Shown here piece after piece: positions 39,460-48,394 of a stretch of 64,000 nucleotides of DNA (position 1 is its first letter; each line of letters begins with the position of its first letter). The notes beneath the pieces were generated by a model. The model was given only the letters and a program-made list of their open reading frames with translations. It made no database searches and was not told where the DNA came from. The position numbers were made by a program, and so were the translations under genes. This DNA is from Brevundimonas sp. (GTDB lineage Bacteria; Pseudomonadota; Alphaproteobacteria; Caulobacterales; Caulobacteraceae): assembly GCF_019636155.1 (NCBI RefSeq), contig NZ_JAHBYB010000003.1, positions 1 to 64,000 on the forward strand, in the 5' to 3' direction.

Positions 39460-39589
39460 GTCTCCTCCCCACTCTGTGGGGAGGTGGATCGGCGGCGCAG
39501 CCGACGAGACGGAGGGGTTCTGTCTTCGTGTCGCGAAGAACCCCTCCACCGCCTTCGGCGGTCCCCCTCCCCATGAATGGGGAGGAGAC
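39460..39589. repeat. 130-bp imperfect palindromic element
   Basis: The ends are mirror images: GTCTCCTCCCC at the left and GGGGAGGAGAC at the right. Internal inverted repeats include TTCTTCGCGA-type and AACCCCTCC/GGAGGGGTT segments around the centre. It fills most of the 200-base gap between the peptidase and DUF1223 genes. It looks like a dispersed intergenic repeat, possibly miniature-transposon-like, but only this copy is in the window. Confidence 0.75.
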
Positions 39590-39652
39590 GACGCCTCTCC
39601 TCACGCGAAAATGAGTGGGCGGGGTCGCGCATCCGGTGATTAATCCCCGCCC

Positions 39653-40393
39653 ATGAAGGTCAGGGGCTGGATAACGGGCGCGGCGGCCCTGGTCGTCGGC
39701 GCCTTCGCGGCGGGCGGAGCGGCCCAGCCGACGCGCGCCCGCCCGGCCGTGGCCCCGCCTCCCTCCGAGCCCGTGGTGATCGAACTGTTCACCGCCCAGG
39801 GCTGCGCCGGCTGTCCCGACGCCAATCGGGCGGTCGAGGCGGTGGCGGCCGAACCCGGCGTCATCGCCCTGACCTACGCCGTCGACTACTGGGACTATCT
39901 GGGCTGGTCCGACACCTTCGCCCGGCCCGAGTTCGCGGCGCGCCAGCAGACCTATCGCCAGGCCCTGAAGTTGCGCGCCCTGCCGACGCCCCAGGTGATC
40001 GTCGACGGCGCCCGCCAGAGCCAGGCCCGGCCCGAACCCCTGCAGGCCGCCATCACCGCCGAGATCGGCCGCCGAGCGGCCCCGCCCGAAATCGAGTTCC
40101 GCCAGAGCGGCGACGCCGTGGGCGTGGGCTCGGGCCGTCCGCCCGCCGGCGGGGCCGAGGTCTGGGCCGTGGTCTTCGTCCCCGGCCCCCAGGAGGTGGA
40201 GGTGGCGCGCGGCGACAATCGGGGCCAGACCGTCCGTCACGTCAATGTGGTCCGGCGGCTGACGCGGCTGGGCGACTGGACCGGCCGCCCGGCCCTGTTC
40301 CGCCTGCCCGCCGAACGGGAAGAGGGCGAGGCCGTCGCCGTCCTGGTCCAGGCCAAGGCGGACCGCCGCATCCTGACCGCCGCCGTCGGCTGA
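39653..40393 (+). CDS. DUF1223 thioredoxin-like exported protein
   Basis: A 246-residue protein with an N-terminal signal segment (ITGAAALVVGAFAAGGAA) followed by a DUF1223 domain. The hallmark is VIELFTAQGCAGCPDANRAV near residue 42, with a CAGC pair in thioredoxin-like position, then WDYLGWSDTFA. DUF1223 proteins are envelope thiol proteins of unclear role. The ATG at 39653 has no clear Shine-Dalgarno. It is followed by an exported PPC-like gene 109 bases on. Confidence 0.82.
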   Translation: MKVRGWITGAAALVVGAFAAGGAAQPTRARPAVAPPPSEPVVIELFTAQGCAGCPDANRAVEAVAAEPGVIALTYAVDYWDYLGWSDTFARPEFAARQQTYRQALKLRALPTPQVIVDGARQSQARPEPLQAAITAEIGRRAAPPEIEFRQSGDAVGVGSGRPPAGGAEVWAVVFVPGPQEVEVARGDNRGQTVRHVNVVRRLTRLGDWTGRPALFRLPAEREEGEAVAVLVQAKADRRILTAAVG

Positions 40394-40502
40394 TCCGGCC
40401 CCCGCCGCCGCGCCATCATCTTCGATCAGTTTGCGTCCGCGCCGTTCCGGGGCATGGTCCGAAGACGCGCGTCGCGCGGTTCGAGGAACGGGGATCGCAA
40501 TC

Positions 40503-41165
40503 ATGGTTCGACTGACAGGCATGGCCGCGGCCGTCTGCCTGATCCTGGCGGGAACGGCCCGGGCCCAGGAGATGGCCCCAGAGCTGGCCCAGGCGCCGGC
40601 CGCCGATCCCGCCGCCGAGGCGCGGGGCGTCAGCCAGGCCGTCACGGCGGCCGAACTGGCGCGCTGGGGCCGCGACCGGTCCGATCCCGGCGCCCTGATC
40701 ATGGCCGCCCGGCTGCTGGCCGAGGTTCCGGTGCGGGTCGAGGGGGACGAAGCGCCCATGCTGACCCCCGGCGCCCTGCTGGATCAGGCCGCGGCGGTCG
40801 CCGGGGGCAATACGGCCGTTCTGGACGCCATCGAACGCCTGCGCGCGGCGGGGACGCGGGGCGTCATCTCCTCGCCCTTCGGCCGGGGCCCGGTCTTCAT
40901 CGTCAAGCAGATCGACCCACGCGAAACCTACTGGTTCGAGGTCCAGGCCCGGGGCGGCGAGGTGCTGCGCATCGCCGCCATCGGCGACGGCGACACCAAT
41001 ATCGACCTGACGGTCCGCGACAGCGAAGGCGTCCTTGTCTGCCGCGACGGCTTCGGCGACCATTATCCCGTCTGCACCACCCAACCCCGCGCGGATGGGC
41101 GGCTGAGGATCGACATCGTCAACCGCGGCGAGATCTGGACCCGGGTCCAGATCCTGACCAACTGA
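40503..41165 (+). CDS. exported PPC-like domain protein of the CHAT cluster
   Basis: A 220-residue secreted protein with signal peptide MVRLTGMAAAVCLILAGTARA. The C-terminal half (about 115-220) shows the strand pattern of bacterial pre-peptidase C-terminal (PPC) domains: YWFEVQARGGEVLRIAAIGDGDTNIDLTVRD, then RLRIDIVNRG. One pair of cysteines (near 180 and 192) could form a disulfide. The ATG at 40503 is preferred because the preceding open frame lacks a signal; GGGGA is upstream. The CHAT protease gene follows 25 bases later, which suggests that they act together. Confidence 0.7.
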   Translation: MVRLTGMAAAVCLILAGTARAQEMAPELAQAPAADPAAEARGVSQAVTAAELARWGRDRSDPGALIMAARLLAEVPVRVEGDEAPMLTPGALLDQAAAVAGGNTAVLDAIERLRAAGTRGVISSPFGRGPVFIVKQIDPRETYWFEVQARGGEVLRIAAIGDGDTNIDLTVRDSEGVLVCRDGFGDHYPVCTTQPRADGRLRIDIVNRGEIWTRVQILTN

Positions 41166-41190
41166 ACGGCGGGACGCGGAGGGGAAGAGC

Positions 41191-42939
41191 ATGAACCGGA
41201 TCGCATCCCTGGCGGGCGGCCTGATGGCCCTGGCGGCGGCGCTGTCCCTGGCCGGATCGGGCCAGGCGCGCGATGAGGCGGACACCCCGGACACCCCGGC
41301 CAGCCTGCGGGCCGAAGCCTTCGAGGCGGCGCAATGGGCCATCGCCTCGGACGCGGCTGACGCCCTGGCCAAGGTCTCGGCCCGGTTCGCCCAGGGCGAC
41401 GACGCCCTGGGCCGCCTGGCCGAGGAACGCGAGACCCTGCTGGCCCGCCGCGATGCGCTGGAGCTGGAATTGGAGCGCCTCTACGCCGTCCAGGGCGACG
41501 AAGGGCGCGACCGCCGCGCCGCCGCACGCACCGACTATGACGCCGTGCGCGCCCGCCTGACCGCCGTCGACGCCGACATCGAGGCGCGCTTTCCCGCCTA
41601 TGCCGAACTGACCAGCCCGCGCGCCCTGACCGTGACCGAGGCCCAGGCCCTGCTGAAGCCGGACGAGGCCCTGCTGCTGGTCCTGGTCAATCCAGAGGCG
41701 ACCTATGTCTGGGGCCTGTCGCAGGACCGGGTCGAATGGGCCCGCGCGGAGGACCTGGGCGAAACGGCCATGACCGAGGCGGTGAGCCGCCTGCGCGACT
41801 CCCTGACCACCGCCGCCCAGAACCGCAGCGACATCGACCCCACAATCTTCGCCGGCCGCCCGGTGGCGGCCTTCGACCGGGTCGAGGCCCATCGCCTCTA
41901 CGCCGAACTGATCCGCCCGGTCGAAAGCGTGTTCGAGGGCAAGAAGACCCTGATCACCGTGGTCACCGGCGCCCTGACCACCCTGCCGATGGCCGTGCTG
42001 TCGACCGAGGCGCCGACCGGGCCGGACGGGCCCGAGGCCCTGGCCGCCACCCCCTGGCTGATCGACCGCTACGCCCTGGCCACCCTGCCGTCTGTATCCA
42101 GCCTGAAGGCCCTGCGCTGCTACCTGGTGTCCGACCCGGCCCTGCGCAGTCCGGGCTGCCCGTCCTCGGCCCAGGCGGCCGAGGCCCGGCCTGCGGCCCA
42201 GCGGCCGCGTGACGCCGGCTTCACCCTGGCCGCCTTCGGGGCGCCGATCCTGTCCGGGGCGCCCGACTACGCCTCGCGCGGGGCGCCGGCGGCCGACAGC
42301 GTTCTGGGCGAAGGCCGGCTGGCGGATGTCTCGCGGCTGAAGGCCCTGCCCTATCTGCCCGGCTCCAAGTCCGAGCTGGAGGCCCTGAAGGCCCGCTATC
42401 CGCGCGCCCTGGTGCGGATGGGGGCCGAGGCCACCGAGACCGCCGTGCGTCAGGGCGACGCCGAGGCCCTGTCCCGCGCCCGCTTCGTGGTCTTCTCCAC
42501 CCACGGGCTGATGGCCGGGTCCACGGCGGTCGAGCCGGGCCTGGTCCTGACCCCGCCGGACCAGGCGACCGAGGCCGACGACGGCTATCTGAGCGCGTCC
42601 GAGGCGGCCCAGCTGCGCCTGAACGCCGAGTTCGTGGTCCTGTCGGCCTGCAACACCGCCGCCTCGGACGGCCGGCCCGGCGGCGAGGGCCTGTCGGGCC
42701 TGGCGCGGGCCTTCTTCTACGCCGGGGCGCGGTCGGTGCTGGTGTCCCACTGGGAGGTGTCGGACGCCGCCACCACCGAACTGATCACCGCCAGCTTCGC
42801 CGCCCTGGACGCCCCCGGCGCCGACATCGGCGACCGCGCCCGAGCCCTTCAGTCCGGCATGCAGGCCGTCCGCGCCCACCGCGCCTGGACCCACCCCGCC
42901 TTCTGGGCGCCGTTTACTCTGGTTGGTGAGCCGGGCTGA
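41191..42939 (+). CDS. exported CHAT-domain protease
   Basis: A 582-residue protein with a signal peptide (LAGGLMALAAALSLAGSGQA). A helical, charged region at about 40-130 includes LEELxxRRDALELELERL-like coiled coil. A C-terminal CHAT (caspase-like) protease domain follows. The dyad is His438 in FSTHGLM and Cys487 in LSACNTA. TPR repeats that normally precede CHAT are largely missing. It lies between an exported PPC-like gene and a small membrane gene, so the whole unit works outside the cytoplasm. The substrate is unknown. Confidence 0.88.
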   Translation: MNRIASLAGGLMALAAALSLAGSGQARDEADTPDTPASLRAEAFEAAQWAIASDAADALAKVSARFAQGDDALGRLAEERETLLARRDALELELERLYAVQGDEGRDRRAAARTDYDAVRARLTAVDADIEARFPAYAELTSPRALTVTEAQALLKPDEALLLVLVNPEATYVWGLSQDRVEWARAEDLGETAMTEAVSRLRDSLTTAAQNRSDIDPTIFAGRPVAAFDRVEAHRLYAELIRPVESVFEGKKTLITVVTGALTTLPMAVLSTEAPTGPDGPEALAATPWLIDRYALATLPSVSSLKALRCYLVSDPALRSPGCPSSAQAAEARPAAQRPRDAGFTLAAFGAPILSGAPDYASRGAPAADSVLGEGRLADVSRLKALPYLPGSKSELEALKARYPRALVRMGAEATETAVRQGDAEALSRARFVVFSTHGLMAGSTAVEPGLVLTPPDQATEADDGYLSASEAAQLRLNAEFVVLSACNTAASDGRPGGEGLSGLARAFFYAGARSVLVSHWEVSDAATTELITASFAALDAPGADIGDRARALQSGMQAVRAHRAWTHPAFWAPFTLVGEPG

Positions 42940-42971
42940 CGGACGCTCTAACAGAGCCTAAGGGTGGAGGC

Positions 42972-43259
42972 ATGACGCCGCGACGGACACTGGATGCGAT
43001 CTGGGCCGACCTTCAGAACGGAGCGGTCATCACCCTGCTGGGATTTGCCCTGCTCACCTTCATGGCCTGGACATTCGTCAAGGGTGTCAGCGCGGTCCTC
43101 CGTGCTGGCCCGGCTGCACCGGACGCCCTGGTGCTGGTGATGTTGGGTCTGTCCCTCATCTCAGGCGGTCTGCTGTTCGCGCGAACCGGGGTTCGGTTGT
43201 TCGTCAGGTCGATGAGCGAGCTTCGTCAACGCGACGCGGACGCCAAGCCTGACGCCTGA
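42972..43259 (+). CDS. small two-helix membrane protein
   Basis: A 95-residue protein with two hydrophobic helices, near residues 20-37 and 53-70, a charged Arg/Asp-rich tail, and no recognised family. GTGGAGG lies a few bases before the ATG. It begins 32 bases after the CHAT gene on the same strand and is probably the last gene of that unit. Its codon use is slightly less GC-biased than its neighbours'. Confidence 0.7.
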   Translation: MTPRRTLDAIWADLQNGAVITLLGFALLTFMAWTFVKGVSAVLRAGPAAPDALVLVMLGLSLISGGLLFARTGVRLFVRSMSELRQRDADAKPDA

Positions 43260-43276
43260 CGCCTGACGCGGGCGTC
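43258..43276. terminator. hairpin between convergent genes
   Basis: GACGCC and GGCGTC pair around a seven-base loop at the end of the small membrane gene and before the convergent phosphotransferase gene. Three exact GCCTGAC units (43247-43267) overlap it. Bidirectional termination is inferred. Confidence 0.5.
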
Positions 43277-43293
43277 GGGGGGCGGCCGTCGGA

Positions 43294-44370
43294 TCAGGCC
43301 CCCGCCTTCTTCGCATAGGTCCACGCCGCCGCGCTCAGCGGCCCTACCTGGGCGGCCATGGATCTGGCGTGAGCGCTGGCGGCGGTGCCGTCGCGGACCC
43401 GGCCGGCGATGCCCTGGCAGATGGCGGCCAGGCGGAACAGGTTGTAGGCGGTCAGCCAGTCCAGATTCTGCGGCCGATCTCCTCCGCGCCGGGCGACATA
43501 GCGATCGACCGTCTCCTCGATCGACGGAATCCCCAGCGCCTTCAGGTCCGCCCCCGCCAGGCCGTTGCGCAGCGTCGCCGGAATGGCCCAGGCGATCAGC
43601 AGATAGGACAGGTCGGCCATCGGATCGCCCAGGGTCGACAGCTCCCAGTCCAGCACCGCCAGCACGCGCGGCCGGTCGGGCGCCAGGATCATATTGTCCA
43701 GGCGGAAGTCGCCGTGGACGATGCGGGCCGGCGCCTCGGGCGGCAGGCTGTCGGGCAGGAAGGCGATCAGCCGGTCCATCTCGGGCACGGACCCGGTCTC
43801 TGAAGCGCGATACTGTTTGGTCCAGCGGCCGACCTGGCGCGCGAAATAGTTGCCCGGCGGCCCATAGTCGCCCAGCCCCAGCTCGACCGGATCGAAGCCG
43901 TGCAGATCGGCCAGGGCGTCGGTCTGGGCATGATAGATGGCGCGTCGGTCTTCAGGCGTCAGGCCCGGCAGCTTCAGGTCCCAGAACACCCGGCCGTCGA
44001 CCCGGTCCATCACATAGAAGATCGAGCCGATGACCGCTTCGTCCAGGCACAGCCCATGCGGCCGGGCCACCGGATAGCCGCGCCCGTGCAGGGCCGAGAT
44101 GACGCGGAACTCCCGGTCCACGGCATGGGCGCTGGCCAGCAGCGTCCCCGGCGGCTTGCGCCGCAGCACATAGGCGCCCGATGGCGTCGTCAGCTCATAG
44201 GTCGGGTTCGATTGCCCGCCCTTGAACTGGCGGATGGTCAGCGGCCCGCGATACCCGACGACGTTCCCGGTCATCCAGGCGTACAGACGATCGGCGTCCA
44301 GCACATAGCGGGGGTCGACTTCTCGCGTGCCGGAGAAGGCGGCCTGGGGGTCTTGAACGGTGTCGGTCAT
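43294..44370 (-). CDS. APH-family phosphotransferase (ACAD11-like)
   Basis: A 358-residue aminoglycoside-phosphotransferase-fold kinase. The motif VHGDFRLDNMI near residue 217 supplies the catalytic aspartate, and VLDWELSTLGDPMADLSY contains the metal-binding aspartate. The N-terminal FKGGQSNPTYEL is typical of the ACAD11-like group, not of drug-resistance APHs, and suggests an acyl or lipid metabolite substrate. Its ATG overlaps the glpK stop (ATGA), so it may phosphorylate a product related to glycerol metabolism; this is inference. Confidence 0.82.
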   Translation of the reverse strand: MTDTVQDPQAAFSGTREVDPRYVLDADRLYAWMTGNVVGYRGPLTIRQFKGGQSNPTYELTTPSGAYVLRRKPPGTLLASAHAVDREFRVISALHGRGYPVARPHGLCLDEAVIGSIFYVMDRVDGRVFWDLKLPGLTPEDRRAIYHAQTDALADLHGFDPVELGLGDYGPPGNYFARQVGRWTKQYRASETGSVPEMDRLIAFLPDSLPPEAPARIVHGDFRLDNMILAPDRPRVLAVLDWELSTLGDPMADLSYLLIAWAIPATLRNGLAGADLKALGIPSIEETVDRYVARRGGDRPQNLDWLTAYNLFRLAAICQGIAGRVRDGTAASAHARSMAAQVGPLSAAAWTYAKKAGA

Positions 44371-45860
44371 TGCGCCGCGATGATGGCCGCCTGCACCGCG
44401 GCGCGCCAGCCCTTCAGCAGGCGTTCGCGTTCATCATCCGCCATGCGCGGGGTCCACCGGGCCGGCGCCTGGGCCACGCCGGGCGACAGGTCGGGAACCC
44501 GCCCCGCCCCCAGGGCCGCCAGCCGCGCCGCGCCCAGGGCCGTCATCTCCTGAAAGGCGGGCCGTTCGACCTCGACCCCGCAGATGTCGGCCACGAACTG
44601 CATGGCGAAGGCGTTGGCCGTGACCCCGCCATCCACCTTCAGGGTCTTCAGGCGCGGCGCCCCGTCGTCGGCCAGGGCGTCCAGCAGGTCGCGGGTCTGA
44701 TAGGCCAGGGCCTCCAGCGCCGCGCGCACGAAATGGGCCGGCCCGGCGTCGCGGGTCAGGCCGACCACGACGCCGCGCGCCTCGGCGTCCCACCAGGGCG
44801 CGCCCAGGCCGGTGAACCCGGGAACCAGATAGACCCCGCCATTGTCGGGCAGGGATTGGGCCAACGCTTCGGACTGGCGGCTTTCGGAGATCATCCGGGC
44901 GCCGTCGCGCAGCCACTGGATCGCCGACCCGGCCGAGAAGATCGAGCCTTCCAGCGCATAGGCCGTGGTCCCGCCTGCCTGATAGGCCAGGGTCCCCAGC
45001 AGCCGTCGGGTCGAGGCCACCGGCTCGGCCCCGACATTAGCGACCAGAAAGGCGCCCGTGCCATAGGTGATCTTGGCGTCGCCGGGGTTCAGGGCGCCGT
45101 GACCGACCAGGGCCGCCTGCTGGTCCCCCGCCGCCCCGGTGATCGGCAGAGGCTCTCCGAACAGGGCCGGATCGCACGCGCCCAGCGGTTCGGCGCAACC
45201 CCGGATGTCGGGCAGGGCGCGGCGCGGAACCTTGAACAGGGCGCACAGATCGTCGCGCCATTGCTGGGTCGACAGGTCCATCAGCGAGGTGCGGCTGGCG
45301 TTGGTGGCGTCGGTGACATGGGCCGCCCCGCCCGTCAGCTTCCAGATCAGCCAGCTTTCGATGGTGCCCAGCCTGATCTCGCCGCGTTCGGCCCGCGCCC
45401 TCGCGCCGGGCACGGCGTCCAGCAGCCAGGCGTATTTGGTCGCCGAAAAATAGGGATCCAGGATCAGGCCCGTCGCGGCCTGGATCGCCGGTTCATGCCC
45501 CGCCTCGGTCAGAGCGGCGGTCACGGCGGCCGTGCGCCGATCCTGCCATACGATGGCGCGATGCAGGGGTTCGCCCATCGCGGTGTCCCAGATCACCGAG
45601 GTCTCGCGCTGGTTGCTGATGCCGATGGCGGCGAAACGGCCGACGCCGCCGCCCTTGCGGATCACTTCGCGGCAGGTCTGCAGGGTGGCGGTCCAGATCT
45701 CGGCGGCGTCATGCTCGACCCAGCCCGAGGCGGGGAAATGCTGGGCCAGTTCGATCTGGCTGACGGCGACGGGCGACAGGTCGCCGCCGTCGCCCAGTTC
45801 AAAGGCGATGGCGCGGGTCGAGGTGGTGCCCTGGTCGATGGCGAGGATCATGGATCGCAT
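44367..45860 (-). CDS. glpK: glycerol kinase
   Basis: GlpK phosphorylates glycerol to glycerol 3-phosphate. The 497-residue product matches the family length. It begins MRSMILAIDQGTTSTRAIAFE and contains GWVEHDAAEIW near residue 50, ISNQRETSVIWD near residue 88 and the FGGY-type GAPWWDAEARGVVVGLTR block near residue 345. The open frame continues to 46484 without homology. The start is placed at 45860; an ATG nine bases in is also possible. Neither has a strong ribosome-binding site. No glpF or glpD is adjacent. Confidence 0.92.
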   Translation of the reverse strand: MRSMILAIDQGTTSTRAIAFELGDGGDLSPVAVSQIELAQHFPASGWVEHDAAEIWTATLQTCREVIRKGGGVGRFAAIGISNQRETSVIWDTAMGEPLHRAIVWQDRRTAAVTAALTEAGHEPAIQAATGLILDPYFSATKYAWLLDAVPGARARAERGEIRLGTIESWLIWKLTGGAAHVTDATNASRTSLMDLSTQQWRDDLCALFKVPRRALPDIRGCAEPLGACDPALFGEPLPITGAAGDQQAALVGHGALNPGDAKITYGTGAFLVANVGAEPVASTRRLLGTLAYQAGGTTAYALEGSIFSAGSAIQWLRDGARMISESRQSEALAQSLPDNGGVYLVPGFTGLGAPWWDAEARGVVVGLTRDAGPAHFVRAALEALAYQTRDLLDALADDGAPRLKTLKVDGGVTANAFAMQFVADICGVEVERPAFQEMTALGAARLAALGAGRVPDLSPGVAQAPARWTPRMADDERERLLKGWRAAVQAAIIAAQ

Positions 45861-45892
45861 GGGGCCATTAAGGCTGCCCGGACCGCCGGCGT

Positions 45893-46513
45893 CTAGAATT
45901 CCTTCCAGGAGGATCCGGGGTCGCGCTCGCCCGGATTGGCCGACTGCTGGCCCCAGCTGACCACCATCAGGGCCTTGTGGCTGCGGATGCGATAGCGGCC
46001 GATCATCGGGCTGACGGCGCCCAGGGGCGCGCCGGTCCGGGCCTCGTAGAGAAAGCCCGAGAATTCGGCCACCCCCATCCGGTCGCGCCGGCTGTAGAGC
46101 GACAGTTCGGGCAGGGAGACGACGGTCAGGTTCTCGTTGATCGGTATCCGCATCTCCGGCAGGCCGACCACCCGCCGCATCTGTTCCAGCGACAGGGCCC
46201 CGGCCCGGATCTCGAAGATGGCGTCGGCCTGATTGCGGTCGGTGGCCAGGCGATAGCCGGCCTCGGACAGGGCCGCGCGAATGGCGCTGACGGCGTAGGC
46301 GCTGGTGTCGATGCGGAAATAGACCTCGTCCACATAGATGCGCGACCCGGTCGGCAGGGGCAGGACCAGCCCCTCCACCGCCCGCTCGGCGGCGCGCGCA
46401 AGCAGCAGCTGTTCGGTGGCCGTGCGCCCGGTGTTGGATTCGGTCGTCGAGGCGCAGGCCGAGACGGCCAGGGCGGCGGCGCACAGGGCGAACAGACGTG
46501 ACGCACGCGCCAT
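45893..46513 (-). CDS. DUF6655 family lipoprotein
   Basis: A 206-residue predicted lipoprotein with lipobox VSAC (Cys20). The mature N-terminus TTESNTGRTATEQLLLARAAERAV matches the DUF6655 family, whose role is unknown. Beta-rich segments follow, with SLPELSLYSRRDRMGVAEFSGFLYEARTG. The ATG at 46513 overlaps the glyoxalase stop by one base, indicating a shared transcript. Such proteins are thought to be outer-membrane-associated; that is inference from the lipobox. Confidence 0.8.
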   Translation of the reverse strand: MARASRLFALCAAALAVSACASTTESNTGRTATEQLLLARAAERAVEGLVLPLPTGSRIYVDEVYFRIDTSAYAVSAIRAALSEAGYRLATDRNQADAIFEIRAGALSLEQMRRVVGLPEMRIPINENLTVVSLPELSLYSRRDRMGVAEFSGFLYEARTGAPLGAVSPMIGRYRIRSHKALMVVSWGQQSANPGERDPGSSWKEF

Positions 46514-46953
46514 CACCAGCTTCCCGTGTTCGGCATCGAGGCCCAGGGTTCGGCCGGCGCCAGGGCCTCGCCTTCCTGCAGCAGTTCGATGGAGATTCCG
46601 TCCGGCGACCGGACGAAGGCCATATGGCCGTCGCGTGGCGGGCGGTTGATGGTCACCCCGCCGTCCATCAGCCGGCGGCAGGCGGCGTAGATGTCATCGA
46701 CCCTGTAGGCCAGGTGCCCGAAATTGCGGCCGCCGTCATAGGCCTCCGGATCCCAGTTGAAGGTCAGCTCGACCTCGGGCGAGCGCTCGGCCTCGGCGCG
46801 TTCGCGGTCCCTGGGCGCGGCCAGGAAGACCAGGGTGTAGCGCCCGGCCTCATTGTCCATCCGCCGGGTTTCCACCAGCCCCAGCAGGTCGCGGTAGAAA
46901 TGCAGCGAGGCTTCGAGATCCGACACCCGGACCATGGTGTGCAGATAGCGCAT
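46513..46953 (-). CDS. gloA: lactoylglutathione lyase (glyoxalase I)
   Basis: A 146-residue vicinal-oxygen-chelate protein. Metal ligands are visible: His5 (RYLHTMVRV), a Glu in VELTFNW, a His in GHLAYRV and a Glu in SIELLQEGE. It converts the methylglyoxal-glutathione hemithioacetal to lactoylglutathione. It is single-domain and about the usual size of GloA. Together with gshB in this window it fits a glutathione-dependent detoxification route. It overlaps the DUF6655 gene. Confidence 0.92.
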   Translation of the reverse strand: MRYLHTMVRVSDLEASLHFYRDLLGLVETRRMDNEAGRYTLVFLAAPRDRERAEAERSPEVELTFNWDPEAYDGGRNFGHLAYRVDDIYAACRRLMDGGVTINRPPRDGHMAFVRSPDGISIELLQEGEALAPAEPWASMPNTGSW

Positions 46954-46999
46954 TCAGCGGGCTCCTGACGGGGCGTTGGGCGGCGAGACGGCCGCCGCC

Positions 47000-47242
47000 T
47001 CAGTGGGCTTCCGGCGGCCGGGCGGCGGGGTCCAGATATTCGCTCTCGGGCCGCGCCTTCTTCTTCGACAGGACGAAGCGGCGGTCGCAGTAGCCGCATT
47101 CGACGAAGTCGTCCTCGCCCATGTCCATATAGACCAGGGGGTGGCCCAGGGCGCCGCCGCCGCCGTCGCAGGCGACGCGCTTGGTCAGGACCTTGATCTC
47201 CTCGGGCGGAGGGATGATCGCATCGGGATGGCGAGGCGGCAT
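47000..47242 (-). CDS. CHCC-type zinc-finger protein (NDUFS6-like)
   Basis: An 80-residue protein with the CHCC zinc-finger pattern: VACDGGGGALGHPLVYMDM and FVECGYCDRRFVL supply C...H...CX2C. The family is the bacterial relative of complex I subunit NDUFS6. The ATG at 47242 is chosen because conserved residues (RHPDAIIPPPEEIKVLT) follow it. An ATG at 47281 would add 13 unconserved residues. A complex I accessory or assembly role is inferred from family; the gene stands alone. Confidence 0.85.
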   Translation of the reverse strand: MPPRHPDAIIPPPEEIKVLTKRVACDGGGGALGHPLVYMDMGEDDFVECGYCDRRFVLSKKKARPESEYLDPAARPPEAH

Positions 47243-47329
47243 TTTCGGGGTCCGGCCTTGGCGGTTGGGGATCGGGGGCATACCTATGCGGCGCGCCCTC
47301 GGGCGTCAAACCGCTTGCACCGGGATCGC

Positions 47330-48316
47330 ATGAACCAGACCGAGACGCCGCCTGACGCCGCCCCCGCCAATGCGATCGAAATCCGCGGCCTGAAGAAGAC
47401 CTATGCGGCCTCACGCAAGGCGCCGCCCAAGACGGCCCTGAAGGGGGTGGACCTGACGATTCCGCGCGGCTCGATGTTCGGCCTGCTGGGTCCCAACGGC
47501 GCGGGCAAGTCGACCCTGATCAACATCCTGGCCGGGGTGGTCAACAAGTCCGAGGGGGAGGTCCGCATCTGGGGCCGCGACATCGACCGCAGCCCGCGCG
47601 ACGCCCGCGCCGCCCTGGGCGTCGTGCCCCAGGAGATCGTGGCCGACGTCTTCTTCACTCCGCGCGAGGCCCTGGAGGTCCAGGCCGGCTTCTACGGCGT
47701 GCCCGGGCGCGAACGCCGGTCCGACGAACTGCTGGCCGCCGTCGGCCTGTCGGACAAGGCCGACGCCTATGTGCGCGCCCTGTCGGGCGGGATGAAGCGG
47801 CGGCTGATGGTGGCCAAGGCCATGGTGCACAGTCCGCCGGTCCTGATCCTGGACGAACCGACCGCCGGTGTGGACGTCGAACTGCGCCGCCAGCTGTGGG
47901 CCTATGTGCGGCGGCTGAACGCCGAGGGGGTCACCGTGGTCCTGACCACCCACTATCTGGAAGAGGCCCAAGAGCTGTGCGACCAGATCGCCATCGTCAA
48001 TCGCGGCGAGATCGTCGCCTGCGAGCCGACGCCCCAGCTGCTGCGCCGGCTGGACACCCGCAATGTGGTGGTGACGCCCGAGGGCGATCTGGCAGCCCCG
48101 CCGGCGCTGGAGGGATTCGATGTCACCGCCCGGTCCGGCGGCGCCTTCGCGGTGACCTATCGCAAGGGCCGCTCCTCGGTCGAACAGGTCATCAGCGCCG
48201 TGCGCGCCGCCGGGGTGACCATCGGCGACATCACCACCGAGGACCCGGACCTGGAGGATGTCTTCCTGGCCTTGACCTATGGCGACGCCTCCCAGCCCGA
48301 TCCGACGAAGGACTAG
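47330..48316 (+). CDS. ABC transporter ATP-binding protein (ABC-2 exporter type)
   Basis: A 328-residue ABC ATPase with Walker A GPNGAGKST at residue 54, signature LSGGMKRRL, Walker B LILDEPTAGVD and the switch motif TTHYLEEA. The C-terminal tail of about 80 residues with GxxLEDVFL resembles drug- or lipid-exporting ABC-2 ATPases. No permease gene lies beside it, although such a gene is usually adjacent. The insertion sequence begins directly after its TAG stop, which is part of the target duplication, so the coding sequence is intact. Confidence 0.88.
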   Translation: MNQTETPPDAAPANAIEIRGLKKTYAASRKAPPKTALKGVDLTIPRGSMFGLLGPNGAGKSTLINILAGVVNKSEGEVRIWGRDIDRSPRDARAALGVVPQEIVADVFFTPREALEVQAGFYGVPGRERRSDELLAAVGLSDKADAYVRALSGGMKRRLMVAKAMVHSPPVLILDEPTAGVDVELRRQLWAYVRRLNAEGVTVVLTTHYLEEAQELCDQIAIVNRGEIVACEPTPQLLRRLDTRNVVVTPEGDLAAPPALEGFDVTARSGGAFAVTYRKGRSSVEQVISAVRAAGVTIGDITTEDPDLEDVFLALTYGDASQPDPTKD

Positions 48317-48364
48317 GTGATATCGACATTCAGGATTCTCAGACGCTGAGATGTCTGATTCATA

Positions 48365-48393
48365 GGGCTCCGTTCGATGGACGGAGCCCTTTT
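48365..48393 (+). terminator. hairpin covering the transposase ribosome-binding site
   Basis: GGGCTCCGT pairs perfectly with ACGGAGCCC across a seven-base loop and is followed by TTTT. The 3' arm contains the GGAG Shine-Dalgarno of orfA. Transcripts entering the IS from outside could thus be terminated, or fold to hide the start, limiting transposase production from neighbouring promoters. Confidence 0.7.
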
Positions 48394-48394
48394 G

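Noticed and set aside
44206..44235. tRNA T-loop-like string (GGTTCGATTG)
   Set aside because: It lies inside the phosphotransferase coding sequence and no matching acceptor stem or anticodon arm could be found.
45861..46484. Long N-terminal extension of glpK
   Set aside because: It overlaps the DUF6655 lipoprotein gene in another frame and matches no glycerol kinase sequence; family homology begins at 45860.
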